From Coccinella septempunctata (taxonomy: Eukaryota; Arthropoda; Insecta; Coleoptera; Coccinellidae), in contig NC_058191.1 of NCBI RefSeq assembly GCF_907165205.1, forward strand, positions 12,340,501 through 12,404,500: DNA of 64,000 bases. The letters run 5' to 3'. Every line of letters begins with the position of its first letter. The stretch's first letter is position 1. Position numbers and translations under genes: made by a program. The notes under the pieces were generated by a model that saw only the letters and a program-made list of their open reading frames with translations, was not told the DNA's origin and searched no databases. This document shows positions 26,601 to 41,600 of this stretch, piece after piece.

Positions 26601-29600
26601 AGTAATCATGAATACGAACACGACACATACAGAAAGGGAAACGAGGAATGCTACAGCTTACCACTGCCTCGACACTCTGAAACAGAAGCTAACTTTGTAT
26701 GCGGAAGGCCTGAGGATATATAAGAGCAATTATAGCTGGAAAAGAGACAATAATTTATTCGAAAAAACGGAAGAATCTTTCTACCGGTCACTCAAATCGT
26801 CTGATGAAGAAAATGGAAACAATTATTAACGAAACCTCAGTTCAATGGAGATACCGGATTGCTTGAAAATAAAAAATCTGAAGCTGTGAAATATGAACCA
26901 ATGCTGCACGACTTATAAATCACCGGATAAGGACATGCTGGAAGAGGATCTAAAAATGCTACTAGATGGAAGACACCCGAAAATCATAATTGGTGATCTC
27001 AACTGCAAATCGCAGGAGGGTGGAAAATACCAACGGGAGAAGACTGAAGATTTATGCTGAAAAATTTAATGCAGTTGTGATAGGACCTGATAAACCGACC
27101 TACATACCAAGAGTAAATGGACTACCCGATGACTGGACATTGTCGTAATGAAAGAAATCACTGAAGAAATCAGCATTGATACCATAGAAGACGGAACTTC
27201 AAACCACAATCCCATAGATAGTGGGACATGGCCCAAGAAACGAAGAAGAGACACAAACCATGGATCAAGAATTCACTTCAGGAGAAAATCAGGGAAATTC
27301 CCCAAATAAACACCCAGCATGAATTAGATGAAGCAGTTGAAAAATTGGAAAATCAAATAAAAGAAGCCTATGAAGACAGCACTATGAGAATAAAGAAACC
27401 AATTATTCCAAAACATTCACATGAAGATACGCCAAGGGATATAAAGAAACTTATAAAAAAGAACAGAAGACTCAGGAAAATCTACAGAACAACAAAGAGA
27501 AGACGACGAGAAGAAACTGAATAAGCCTAGTCAGATATTGAAAAATGCGTTAACAGAACTGCGTAATAACAGATGGCACTAGAGATTAAGGGAAATGAAT
27601 GCAATAGGTCACTCGGTTTGGAAAATGCAAAAACGCTTACGACGAGAACGGACAGTTATACCTCCACTGCATGGAGCAAACGGAATGGTATATACGAGAC
27701 TTGAAAAAGCCGAAGCACTTGCCGACTTAATTGCGAGAGAAGCCAGAATAAGCTGAAGAAATGATGATGATAATGAAGATCTAGAAAAAGAACTGGAGGC
27801 AAACGAAAAACTGATGATGCAACCACCGGAAACCTAAATCATTCCAAAACAGGCTTCACCAACAGATATCAAAGATATCATTATGAAATTGAAAAACAGT
27901 AAAGCGCCGGGAGAAGATAGGATAACGAATTATATGTTGAAGAAATTGCCTAGAAAAGGAAAAGCAGCCTTGACGAATATAACAAACGGAGTGATGAGGA
28001 CCGAATACTACCCAAAGAGATGGAAAACTGCAGAAATGATAGTTTTCAACAAGCCTGAAAAAGAATGGAAATTTCCTCAAAATTATAGACCAATCAGTCT
28101 ACTATCAACACTATGAAAAATCGTCGAGAGAGTTATCGCTAAAAGGCTGAATGAGGAAACAGAAATGTTGAAGATAATTCCACCCGAACAATTTGGATTT
28201 CGACGAGAACATTCGACTGAACTCCAATTGCTACGGCTCATAGAATACGTCACCGAAGGAATGCAGACCAAACAGGCCACAGGATTAGTTCTGATGGATA
28301 TCGAGAGAGCTTTTGATAGAGTATGGCACGAAGGCCTAATCTACAAGATGAAAAAAGCAGGATATTCGACCAAGCTGTGCAAGATTATAAGGAACTATCT
28401 GAGGAATAGAAATTTTCATGTGAAGATGGATGGAGCAACTTCTCAAACCAGACAATTGGAAGTGGTAAGGCCTCAAGGATCTGTACTTGTACCTCTGCTT
28501 TATGTAATATAAGTTCATGATATCCCGAAGAATGCTAGGAATATGCTCACCTCGTACGCAGATGACACAGGAATAGCGTTCAGACATCGACGCCCAGAGA
28601 TCATACACCAGAGATTGCAGGAAACCATAGATGAATTACTCAAATGGTGCATCAAATGGAAAATCCAAATCAATGGAAGAAAGACTCAAGCAATAATACT
28701 GCAAAAGAGAAGATTGAGGATGGAAGAAAACCTTGAAGTTGATGGAGAAGAGGTTGAATGGGAAAATGAAGCAACATACCTAGGTGTGAAGCTTGACAGA
28801 GGATTAACATGGAAAAACCACATCAAATGTGCAGTCGATAAAACAAAAGTCGCAATGAGTAGACTTCGCAGAAGAAGTCATATAAATAAGAACATCAAGT
28901 TGACGATGATTAAAACTATCGCGCAACTCACATATGGATCGGCGGCATGGGGCTTCGCAGCCAAGACCCACATCAAGAGAATACAGGCCACTGGGAATAA
29001 ACTCCTCAGAATGGCGATGGATGTACCCTGGTTTGTTAGGAACAAACAAACCTACAAGGACTTGGATTGGGAACCAGTTACAGAAAGGATATTCGACAAA
29101 GCCAAACAAAATCCAAATAAGGAACTACGAAGATTAGTCGACTACGATCCAATAGAAGAAGCTAGAAGGTCAAGAACCTACCACCGAAGACCGAGAAATC
29201 AGCTAAGGATTTAAATGTAACCAAAGAAGAGCTTAACCTATAAAAGATATAGGCAGCATACAACTATCAACACGAGTATGCTCTTGTGAGAGTCCAGAAA
29301 CCATAAGAGTCAACTGGTTAATAGGCAAAATGCCCGGAGCCTATGAAGAAGCAGTTTAGGGTTTTTAGTGGGTCTCGAGCTCAGGAGAGTGGGAATCCCC
29401 ACACTTGTTCCCCCTCAGGAGAGGGTGTGTTCGTCTGTCTCGCAGATTTTCCCACTGCTACATAAAAAAAAGAGATGTAACCCCTTCCTAACAATCAATT
29501 ATCTTTGACTCGAATTTAGTGTTTTTGTTTTATCAGGAATATTATTTTTCATGATGGGAATATAAAAATATTGTAATATTTTGATTCCAACATATCATAA

Positions 29601-32600
29601 AAACAATAAAAATTTTGTGCCGTTTCATCAGTTTTATCGCTCTTCTCAAATTTCTATTTGAATTTGTTTTATCTCATATTCCGTGTGATATTTTTCACCT
29701 GACAAGTAAATTGAAAGTTTTGAATACGTTTCTGCAATTTTTTCTATTTTTTTTTCTTGTGCTGACGGTGAATGCCTATAGAAACAAGGTTGTGAAATAT
29801 TATAATATAATTTTACAATTAAAAGAAAATATTGGGGTTTATAGATTTAGCATTTCTTCATAAACCACCCTATATCTCCGAAACGAATACCCTTATGGGA
29901 CATTTGAAACCCAAATTCTCATTCAGTTTGAGATCCTCTATCTCCACGTCACCAGTCACCCTGTATATTTGATGAGGAGTTCGGCGCTGATACGTTCTAA
30001 TTATGTTCGACTCTCATCCCAAATTTGAAGAACATCTATAATATCGTGACAGCTTTAAATCACACTATAGGGAATTCTAACGATTTGTCAAAAGCAGCTA
30101 AGCGTTCGTTGCCGTGGGGCACACAAGCTTTTCCCTCCGTTGATTCGCATGCTCTTTTGGACGAGTATTGTGTTTTTTGAATGTTTTTGGAAAAAATGTT
30201 CTTCCCGACGTTAGATTATAGTGATAAGACTATAACTTTCTCAGAAATATCTCTTTATAGTGATAATAAAAAGCTTTGTGTGCCCCACGGTAACAAACAA
30301 TCAGCTGATTTTGACAAATCGTTAGAGTACCCTATAAGGCTCGGTTGTTCAATTTTGGTTTAAACCGAGATTAAAGTTAATCCTGGATTAACCTGACAGA
30401 TTTGAACGGAAATGTCAAAATTAATCCAGGATTAACTTTAATCACCAATTGAACAACCGGGCCTAAGATTCATATTGCGGCAGAGCCGATCGTTTTATTT
30501 CTAACTACAGACCCTTTACTTCGCTTCGATTGTATGGATCCCCCATTATAATACTTACATAGATCGATTAGAGAAAATTCATAAAAACTTTCTACGCTTT
30601 CTTGGCTCGAAATGTGGCTTACGATTGAGTAGAAGGAATCCTAGAAATTATGATATAAGTCTGGAATATTTCAGCATGGTCAGCCTGCGGAACCTTAGAG
30701 TCATGAGTGACATACCCTTTGTGAATAAATTGTTAAATAATCAATTGGAATCGTCGAAACTTATCACAAATCAACATTAATGCTCCACTGAGAAGATTCA
30801 GGAAGCTGGAGGCTTTCGAAGAATTATGCATGCGTCTGCTAATGTGTTCATATATGTAAACATATATATGTGTGTATGTAACTATTTGTATTTCCCTCAA
30901 ATTTATTTTCTTCTCATTTTTGTTTCGTTTTTTTTGAAATCTTAGTAATTGTAATTAGAATTCGAAAAAATATTTTTTTTCCTCTGTTGACTTGCTTCTT
31001 TGCATATGTAATCTTCTGTAATTTGGTTATATTAATTGTGAACATTTTTTTGAATATTGATTTACCTGTTTGTATTCCTATAATAAAATAAATAAAAATA
31101 CTCACATCGTTATTATGGCCCCAGTGGATAACTTTGTGTCGTCATCCATTGTATAACATTTCTCTTCTGTGAACGTTACATCCAAATGTGTTGAAATCAC
31201 TCGCAGAATTGAATTGTACACTAATTCGAAAGAGTCAGAACTACACGAACTAGGGAGGCAAGCAGCCCATGTTATTGGATGACCTGCGGCTGAGCTTGTT
31301 AATGCAGCCGCATGCTTCCTCATTATTTGCTGAAATAGGAATTTTTAACTCTCAAATCACCTTTTCACCAAAAGTCATTGAGTTTTATAGTAATCGAAAA
31401 TTTTTTCACGTTGTCTGGAATGATTTGCTCGAAGTGACTTCAACATGTTTTTACAGAAAAACATTTTCTTCTCAATCAGATATCCACGTTTTTGATTGCA
31501 GAATTTAGAAAATTACTACGATCCTTAAATAACATATTACAACAGAACTCCTCTACAACGATTCGTTTATAGAAAATTTCAATTTGCCTAGAAAGTACTC
31601 TTGCGGAATCTTCTATTGATGGATAACTCCAAAAAGTTCCTTCGGAACTTTAAAACTGCAAAATGCAAAGGTTATCTAGATCTCAGTGAGAATAACCTCC
31701 TCACTGATCTCACTGGATTACTGATTACGATGAGGATGAGTTTATCGGAAACTGACGAGTGTAGATTATGTGCGAGGAAGGGAGAGGAAAATCCTATGCA
31801 CCTGCAGGTTACAGAGTGAATGAACGTTATAAGCCTTTTCATTGGCTGATGCTTTGGGTAACAAACTTTTAGCAGTGAGAAAGTAACCTTCCGAGTTTTC
31901 GAAGTATTAGAACTGGAAGGGCGGACGGCTTTCATGGGGGTTACAATAGACCTCAAAGTCGCGTTCCACCTCATCAAAGGAAATCAACTTTTAATACAGA
32001 GGCAGAGCCGCCCCGATATTTTGCCGCCATTTCAGAATTATATTTCAGCTTACTGCAAATCATCTTTATAAATTGATACATGTGCCGCTGTAGATTTGAA
32101 ATCTAAAAGAAACTAAAGGAATACATGAAGGTAGGTATTTACATAGTGAGCCATTGAAAACGAATCATCGTATCGTATCAATAAAATTAACCAATTCCTG
32201 GAGTAAGGTTATCCCTTAGAACATAGATACGTGGAATGGAAAATAAACATTCAAAAGACTGGAGTTAGATAGTTGCTTAGTGTCGCCAATCACAATTGAG
32301 ACATTTGTTTTGGAGATCAGTGTCATATACACTGACTTACAGAATATTGTTTCTATGAATTTCATTCATAATCGCTGATTGAAGTATACTTCAATCCAAA
32401 GATTATAGAGTGGAAAGATAGGAAACGAAGCGACTAAATACAGTGACTCTATCAAACACAGTGGCGACAATTGGAAATTTAGCAAGAATATGGCGGCTTA
32501 GAAGCACATATTTCAATGCTATGATCTCTAATTCGGAATGCGGATTGGCTCACGTCACGTCACGTGAACAAATCCGCCATATTCTTGCTAAAACGATGAA

Positions 32601-35600
32601 AAACGAGACCACAATTGTCTCCACTGTCTCGTTAGAGTCACTGTTCGATCGTGAATTGGGGTTGCCTGACTCCGGTTTGTCAAGCGCCGACGTCATGCAG
32701 GAGAAACACAAACTTGATCGTCTGTCAATCACGACAATTAATTCGTATCATCGTCGGACGCGCCGAAATCTTTCTCCAAAACAGCTAAAGTAATCTTCTT
32801 TTATATCGCCGAAATCATCGCACCATTTATCATCTCTGTATATTGAGTGAATCGAAGTGATATTGAGCAACCTTAAGTGAAGTGCCGGGTGTTCTTGATC
32901 AGCCTTTATCGTGCCACGAAGTTAAGTGCAGAAGGAGGGTTAGTTCCGTATTTCCCTTCCCTTAGGAGACCCTTTTCTGCTACCAGACCAGTGGAGACTC
33001 ATCTGAGATTCAACTTAAGCCAGTTGGGGTAGGTAAGAGCATTTTCACCTGTTCAGTTACTCAATATCAATAAATCATGTGAAGTTAATCGCAAACTTAT
33101 TTGCGATCAATTAGTCACCGTACGACTAAAGTGATGTGAGCGCCATCTGTGTTTCAAAAGTGTTTTTAAGACCCTAATACTGGTTAAAATATTAATTCGA
33201 GTGACATTTGCAGAAACATGAAATTTTATGAGATTTCAGATTGCCATTTCGATCAAAGAGGTTTTGAAGGTTTCGATTCTCGTACCGCCTTTTGTTTATC
33301 AAACTCGTTCTAGTTGGTGATTATAGAAATTTTTGTCTAATTTCTTGGTGAAAACCTCGAAATATCGTTCGAAAATTATTGTATGGTGAAGAACTGTGGA
33401 TCAAATATAAAGAAAATGGGAATGTAAGTATTAAAACTAGTAACAAGTGACTCGGTCATTCATTGGTTTTTATTTTCAGTGCTACGAAGTGGATAAAATT
33501 TTCAGAGCATAAAGGCTTACAAATATTACCGACTACACTATGTGCAATGAACATTTTACTGCAAGTCAATTGAGTACTGTTCATCCACTTAAACTGTTAT
33601 ATGCAGGAAGCATCCCTTGCATGCAGGCCCTGTTTAGGAGAAATTATGACTTTTATCCGTCCATTAAAAGATTATCAATTGCTGCTCCTTCACTATATTC
33701 AAAAATGCAAAGGTTTTAGGTATTGATTTCATTTTGGGCATCGAGTGACTGTCAAATTGTTTCGAAAGTAAAAGTTTTATGAAACCTGCTATGAGTGTTC
33801 TGTTCATTCATAATCTATGGAGAGTAGAGAGAAGGAGAACGATCGCTGCTTGCAGACGATAGATTTTTTTTCCCTAAAATATGAACCAATAGGGTAGTTC
33901 ATGTTTTTGCTAATAGGCGCGCTGGCGATCACGGGATGACGAAATTTTGATTTAAACTAGTTGAAGTTGGCTGAATAAACTCTCTTCCAGGTGACAGATG
34001 ATTAGAATAATATTATTATTTTCGATTTTTGATAAGAGAACAACATATGACCATGGTGAAATATTGAAGCGTGCGCTAGTGTAAGAGTGTTTTGGCATCG
34101 AAAAGAAAAGGAGAATAAAATTTCCGAGTGCATTTTCGAGAGAATATTGAAAAAACCTTACCCCAACAATCGACTCGCAATCAATTAGTGTGTCAAGAGC
34201 ACTTTTGCGATGAAGATATCAAAAAATATGATGGATTCATTATAAACGAAATCGAAATTGCCATCCCTCGTGAGAAGTGGACTCTTCTGAATGAGAATAT
34301 ATAACCAATAAAACTATATGATTCAGAAGTGGCTATTCTTGAAGAATTTTGTTGGCATAACATAATATATGGTTTATAACGGTTCTCAGCTGAGTATCTA
34401 CTCTAATACCTAAGCTCAATATCAGACGCTGAGGTGTCCAGAATGACATCGAACAAGACGAAGAAGCCCATACCTCTCTACCTGGTTAAAACCCAGAAAA
34501 AGGAAATCTTCGAAGTGAAGCGACTCTACAATCTCTATATTGTGGTTGAACACAAAAAAAGCCTGAAAGTCCAAGCCAGTACATTAGGTGCCAAAGGTAC
34601 GGACATGCGCAGAACAAACAAAAACTACTGTTCAAAAAATTCAGGAAGTAGCGAAGACCAAACCTACAAAACAGGAAAAGAAGAGGGAGACTCCAAAACC
34701 CGTTCAGAAAAAAGAAGAACAGAAGAAGCTTACAATGAAACAGGCTGTGAACAGTAAACAGGAGAAGAAAAAGATTCCTGAATCAGCCGAAGATTTAGAT
34801 ATCTTAACGGAAAAAATTTTCAATAAGATAATGTTAAAAATTTAGAGGGAAATGGAGAAAAAACTCCAAGCATTAATCAGTAAACTGAATTAATGGACCT
34901 TACGCGTATTAGGAAGAAATCTCTCAAGATAATCTAGTGGAACATAAACGGGATCAACACTCGGAAAGCCGAGATAGAAGAAATAATATCAGAGAGACTA
35001 CCTGATATTATAGCCCTACAGGAAACAGGAATAAACCGGAACAGACGACTGAATTTCATGAATTATGAAACGTATAGATGTGACAGAATTACAAACACCG
35101 GAGGAGGAGTAGCAATATTGGTGAGAACAGATCTGAAACACTACTTCAAAAGAAGATCTGACGAAACACAAGGAGAAACAGAAACAGTGACGATTGTTGC
35201 CGAATTGAATCGTTAAGAAGTCGAAATTACCTCGGCATACAAGCCACCACAAAAGAATTTATTGGAAGAAGAGATAAACAACATTTTGAAAGGGACAAAC
35301 CCAAAAATCTGCATCGGAGATTTCAACTGTAAATCCCCATTATGGAACAGCAGAACAGAGAATAGAAATGGAAAAAAACTAAAGGATTTCGCCGAAAAAC
35401 AAAATGCTATAGTGATTGGACCAGATAGTAATACCAGATGTAATAGATATAGCGATATTGAAAAATATAACTCAAGAAATCTCGATTGAAACTTTGGAAG
35501 ATGGAACCTCAAACCACAATCCCGTGGAATTGACAATTGGAGAAGAACCAAGAGAAAAACTGCTGGAAATAAGAGAATATACCAATTGGACTAAATACAG

Positions 35601-38600
35601 CCATTTAATACAATCGGAAATAACAGAAATTCGAACAATAAGCACTCCAGACGATCTGGAATGTGAGGTTGATAAACTGGAAGAGATTATATTGAAAGCT
35701 TACGAAAAAAGCACGAAAAGAGTGAAGAGACCAGCACCAAGTCATCCGCATGGCGATACGCCTAAAGAAATAAAAGATCTTATACGAGAAAATCGAAAAC
35801 TCAGAAGAATATATCGGATGAATAAAAATGTTCTGAATAGATGGAACCTCAACCGCCATAGCCGAGTTCTGAAAAATGTCCTGAAAGATCTAAGAACAAC
35901 CAGATGGAACAAAAGGGTTCAAGAACTGAATACAATCGATCATTCTGCATGGAGAATGCAAAAAAGCCTACGAGGAGAAAAGACTAAAATTCCACCCCTA
36001 CACGGAGAAAGGGGAATGGCGTATACCAATACTGATAAGGCATAAGCATTGGCAGACTCGATCGAACGAGAATCGAGAATAAATTACAGGATAGACGACG
36101 ATAACGAAGATTTGGAAGAACTGGTTGAAGAAAATGATGAAGAAATGGATGAATTACCAGCGACTGCTGAAATAGACAAACCAACATCGCCAAATGTAAT
36201 CAAGGAAAAAATTAGAAGTTTGAAGAAGAGGAAAGCTCCCGGAAGCGATAAAATAACGAATGTTATGTTGAAGAAATTACCCAGAAAAGGCATAGCCGCT
36301 CTAACGAATATCGCGAATGGAATTATGGGGACAGAACACTACCCAGAAAAATGGAAAACAGCAGAAGTCATAGTGCTCAATAAATCATTCAAAGTTCCCA
36401 CAAAACTACAGACCGATAAGTCTACTGTCGGCGTTAGGAAAAGTAGAAGAAAGAATTATCGCCACGAGGCTAAATGAGGAAACCGAAAATCTGAAACTAA
36501 TACCACCAGAACAGTTCGGATTCAGAAAAGAGCATTCAACAGAGCAACAATTATTAAGGCTCACAGAATATATTACAGAGGGATTCCAAAATAAACAAGA
36601 TTTTACGTGCAAGTGGAAGGAGAATGCTCCACAACAAGAGATATAGAGACTGGAGTACCCCAAGGGTCAGTACTTGGGCCACTTCTGTACAACATATACA
36701 TTCACGATATTCCGAAGAATCCAAGAACCATGCTAACGTTATATGCTGACGACACAGGCATAGCAACTCGACACCGTAAACCAGAAGTAATAGAACGAGT
36801 TCTACAAGAAACGATTGACGAAACAAATGACTGGTGCATAAAGTGGAAAATCGAGCTCAATGGACAGAAGCCAAGCAATATTACTACAGAAGAGAAGACT
36901 GCGACCCACAGCGAGTTCACGGCGAAGAAATCGACTGGAAAAATGAAGCCAAATATTTAGGAATAACGCTTGACAATAGTCGCTTGGAATAGTATATAAC
37001 ATTACTATCAAGGTAAGAGGGTTTTTACTGGCGAATGGAGGAGTTACCTCCTTGAGCCAGTAAAACCCGTTACCTTACGTGTATTGTTTTATATTTTATT
37101 TGTTTCTCATTTGTAAAAAGGTTAGATAAATTCCAAAAAAATCTCAATAATTTGTCGCAAATGTCCTAAGTTATGGAAGCGTTGCCATGAACTTGTCTGT
37201 TTATTTTTCTTTACATTTGTTTTGGCGAAAGCGAAAATGAATGTACCAAAAGAAATTATTGAGGCAGCCAGCAGTTAGAAAAAGTGGTAGAAAGAATTAT
37301 AGCCACGAGGCTAAATGAAGAAACCGAAAATCTGAAACTAATACCACCAGAACAGTTCGGATTCAGAATCGTCATTCAACACCAGCAACAATTATTAAGG
37401 CTCACAGAATACATTACAGAGGGATTCCAAAATAAACAAGCTACAGGTCTTGTTTTACTAGACGTCGCCAGAGCATTCGACAGAGTATGGCATGAAGGAT
37501 TAATATATAAGATGAGATGTGCTGGATATTCGATCAAAATGTGCAAGTTGATCCCGATTTATCTCGAAAATAGAAGATTTTACGTGAACGTGGAAGGAGA
37601 ATGCTCTACAATAAGAAATATAGAGGCTGGAGTACCCCAAGGGTCAGTACTTGGGCCACTTCTGTACAACATATACATTCAAAAAATTCCGAAGAATCCA
37701 AGAACCGTGCTAACGTTATATGCTGACGACACAGACATAGCAACTCGACACCGCAACCCAGAAGTAATAGAACGAGTTCTACAAGAAACGATTGACGAAA
37801 CAAATGACTGGTGCATAAAGTGGAAAATCAAGCTGAATGGACAAAAGAGCCAAGCAACATTACTGCAGAGAAGAAGACTGCGACCCACGACGAATCTAGG
37901 AGTTGACGGCGAAGAAATCGACTGGAAAAATGAAGCCAAATATTTAGGAATAACAAAATTGAAGATAATCAAAGCCGTTGCTAGGCCTAAACTAACCTAT
38001 GGATCAGTTGCCTGGGGTTTAGCGGCAAAGAGCCACATCAAAAGAATTCAGGCCACTGAAAACAAGCTGCTACTATGTGCAATAGATGCACCTTGGTTTG
38101 TCATTAATAGACAGATTTATAGGGACCTAAAATGGGAAAGCATAACGGAATTCATGAACAGAAAAGCAGATAAATTATTCGAAACAGCGAAAAAACCATC
38201 CGAATCAAGAACTCAGGAAACTAGTGGACTACGACCCAGAGGAAGACAAAAGGTGAATTTACCGAAGGAGACCAAAGATCAAATAAGAAGAGATCAGAAT
38301 AAGAACATATATAAGAACTTATTGAAAAATCCAATAAAGTGGTATCCAATAGAGGATAAACACATAAATCCCAGTACGATAGTGTGCGAGAAGAAAACCG
38401 ACTAAGAGATGAACGGTTTATAGGCAAATGCCCGGAACCAAAATTCAAGAAGCAGTTAAGGGTTTTTAGTGGGTCTCGAGCTCAGGAGAGTGAGAATCCC
38501 CACACTTTTTTTCCCTCAGGAGAGGGTGGTTCGTCTGACTTGCAGATTTCCCCCCTGCTCCATCCGACTATCATCTGTTTCCTCAACTGAATAAAAGTTT

Positions 38601-41600
38601 GAAAGGTCGTAAATTTTCTTTTAACTAATAAAAGCTGTTGAGGTCTGGTTTGCAGAGCAGGAACAAACATTTTTTTTAAAGGTCTCTAGAGACGGTACAG
38701 GTTCGCTGTAACGAATGTATCCAATTGAGGGGAAAATATGTCGAGTAATAAAATATTTTGACATTGAAATTTTGTTTGGTTCTATAGTAGGCTAAAATTT
38801 TTTCTATATATCCTCGTATATGATTTTCCAATAATATTGATGACGAATGGATCGATAATTGCGGCGATATATAAGACAGCGACTATGCTATTAATATTGT
38901 TTTGACTGACAGACCAAGAGTTTTGTTTCCCGCTCGTAAAGTGTCGCTAGCAACTGGGTCAAAAAACGCCTGACAAAGCCGAGTCTGGCAACCCAATTCA
39001 CGCTCGGATATGCCGCCCGTCCAGAAGTGTCCCCATCAGTAAGATGAACCGAAAGGAGTGAACAAACGAAAGAAGCCAAGAACAATCTTCTGATTCGGAA
39101 GAGAACACAATTTGACGACTGCTCGACAAATTGTCCCAGAAGCAGCAGCAACATAAGCTACTCGAGTGGTGGAATCAGCTCCTGGAAAAACAGATGATAT
39201 GCGGTCGATAGACCCCTTTGACGAGGACTATTGTCATCTAGAATGATGATAACGGTACCTGGAAGGATAGGAGTAAATGGATGGAATCACTTGTGACGTT
39301 GCTGCAAGGTTGCAAGTTCTCCTGACGCCAACGCTTCCGGAAGTCCTGCTGAAATCGTTGGACTAGTAGCCAACGAGACAGATGGTTCACAGACCCGAAA
39401 CTGACATCTATATTAAGAGGAGCAGTGAGGTAGCGGAAAACCAGAAAATGCCCTGGCGTGAGGGCCTAAAAATCATAGGGATCAGACTATGGGAGATACA
39501 GAGGACGAGAGTTGAGGTTTGCCTCAACCTGAGTACAGACGGTGAGAAACTCCTCGTAAGTGAGTTTTTGCTCGCCGATACCGCCGATACCTACAGCGGT
39601 TTCCTAAAGGTCGCCAAAGCGAGGACTTGAAGGGGGTATGAATCGCCAGTCAGTTCCGAAAGACGAGGCTTCATCACACAGACTCCGCTGATGTTGTGGA
39701 TTAGACAATAAGCGGCCAAGGTCACGAAGGTAGTTATGTGCACCCATGAAGTTGGTCCCATTATCTGAAAAGATAACGGAAGGATGACCTCGGCGTGCAA
39801 CCAAGCGGAGATAAGCTGCAATGAAAGCTGGGGTGGACAGCTCAGATGCCAATTCTAGGTGAACCGCTTTGGTAGTGAAGCAGTTGAAGACAACTAGATA
39901 TGCCTTTGTGCTAACGCCTCCGCATAATCGTGCACTCATCACATAAAATGTACCAGCGTAGTCAACGCCAGTGGAAAGAAAAGCCATAGCAGAGGATAAC
40001 CGCTCAGGTGGAAGATTGTCCTGTATCAGAGGACGGGATATGCAGGAGAAGCATAGGTTGCATTTGCGTACTATATTACGTCCTTCCAAAAACCAGTACC
40101 GTCTACGAATGAAAGAATCAGTAGCTAAAGTATCGACGCACAGAAGACGATGATGGGCGTCGTAGATGATCAGATGATTGAGATGATGTTTTTTTAGCAG
40201 AATCGGATGTTTGTGTCTATATGGTAATAAAGGGCAGAAAGGCGACCGAAAGAGGTGGAGTTTAATGATAAGCCGATGACGAGAGGAATATTTCTGAAAC
40301 TCAGCTAGCTCCTGAGCGAAATTAACAGATTGAACGGGACTTATTGATCAGATTTCTGTTTCTTGAAGCTCAATAGAGGAGCGAGGTAAATATGGACCAC
40401 GAGCATGCAGTACGAGTCGAAACGTTCAATCATGGTTGGTTCATTGCAGATGGCTGCTAACATTAAAGCGGGTGGATCGGCTGAGCTTCGTCGTTTACTT
40501 GCTCAGTTTGAAATGAATCAACAGAGGAAAGAGGCCACGAAGATGAGTCGAGAGACAACCAAGAAGGACCACGCTATCACAATGGGTGATGATGAATGTC
40601 TGTTGGCATCAATTCTCAAGAGGCACAATCAGCTGGATTGTCCTCAGACACCACATGACTCCAGCAATCCGAAGGAATCAGATCCTGTATTTCAGCGACT
40701 CGATTGCCAACATATGTCTTGCATCTATGACTTCCACCTCGGATCCACGACAAGGCAATGGAAGAATCGCAAAAGGCTATATATTCAGCACCGAGATGCT
40801 GCAAAACGCTGGTTTTGCGAGAAGATGGGCACCGCAAAGTTCTTGACGTGGCGGGGTCACAGCTTTGCAAGGAGCAGTTTTGGATTTTGCCGCTAAAAGA
40901 GACAAATGGCATTGACCAGATGATGCAGAAGTGCGAAGATAAACGACTGCAGCGTAGCCCGATTCAGAGGCATCACACAAGCCGACCAACCGATGAGCAG
41001 AAGAAGAAATGTCAAGGATGAATCTTGGGATGTGAAGATATGCCAATGTGGAAATGCTGATGGGATTGGAACTGCAACCACAGGGGCTGAACCTCGTTTG
41101 GAAGAGGTTGGTCCCATTCCAGATGAAGTAGACAGAGCTGACCGAAGAAGATTTTGGCATAGAAGGTGACAGGAGTTAACCATCCCAAGGGATCGAAGAT
41201 TCTGGCCATCTGACTCAGCATAGTCCGTTTGGACAGATTTCGATATTATCGTGAAGAGGAACCTCGACGACCGAAATATTTGGAAGACTAAAACAATTAT
41301 GATTTTTTCAAAGGATTCAGACTATCGAAAAGATGCTTTTCCAGCATTTAAGATGAAATAAAGCATTTGATCGCTCATCCAAGAGGAAGGTTTTTGTCCG
41401 AACACCGTGATCATTTTATTGATTTTGCGAATACAGAATGCCCACATGACGGAAGTAAAAAAAAATTTATAGATTTGCTGAAGATACTCGGAAACCGATT
41501 TGATAAGATATCGAAGAACGTAGAACAGGAGTGATATCATGAGACGAATGATTTAATTGATATAAGCACCCCCAATTCTATAAGGACATATTAGATCGAT

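Noticed and set aside
32443..32793. 116-codon plus-strand open frame
   Set aside because: It overlaps a MITE-like stem-loop and an LTR segment with homologues at two other sites, so coding is incidental.
40405..40896. Plus-strand open frame of 163 codons
   Set aside because: It is the antisense of BEL/Pao RNase H and integrase sequence with recognisable minus-strand motifs.
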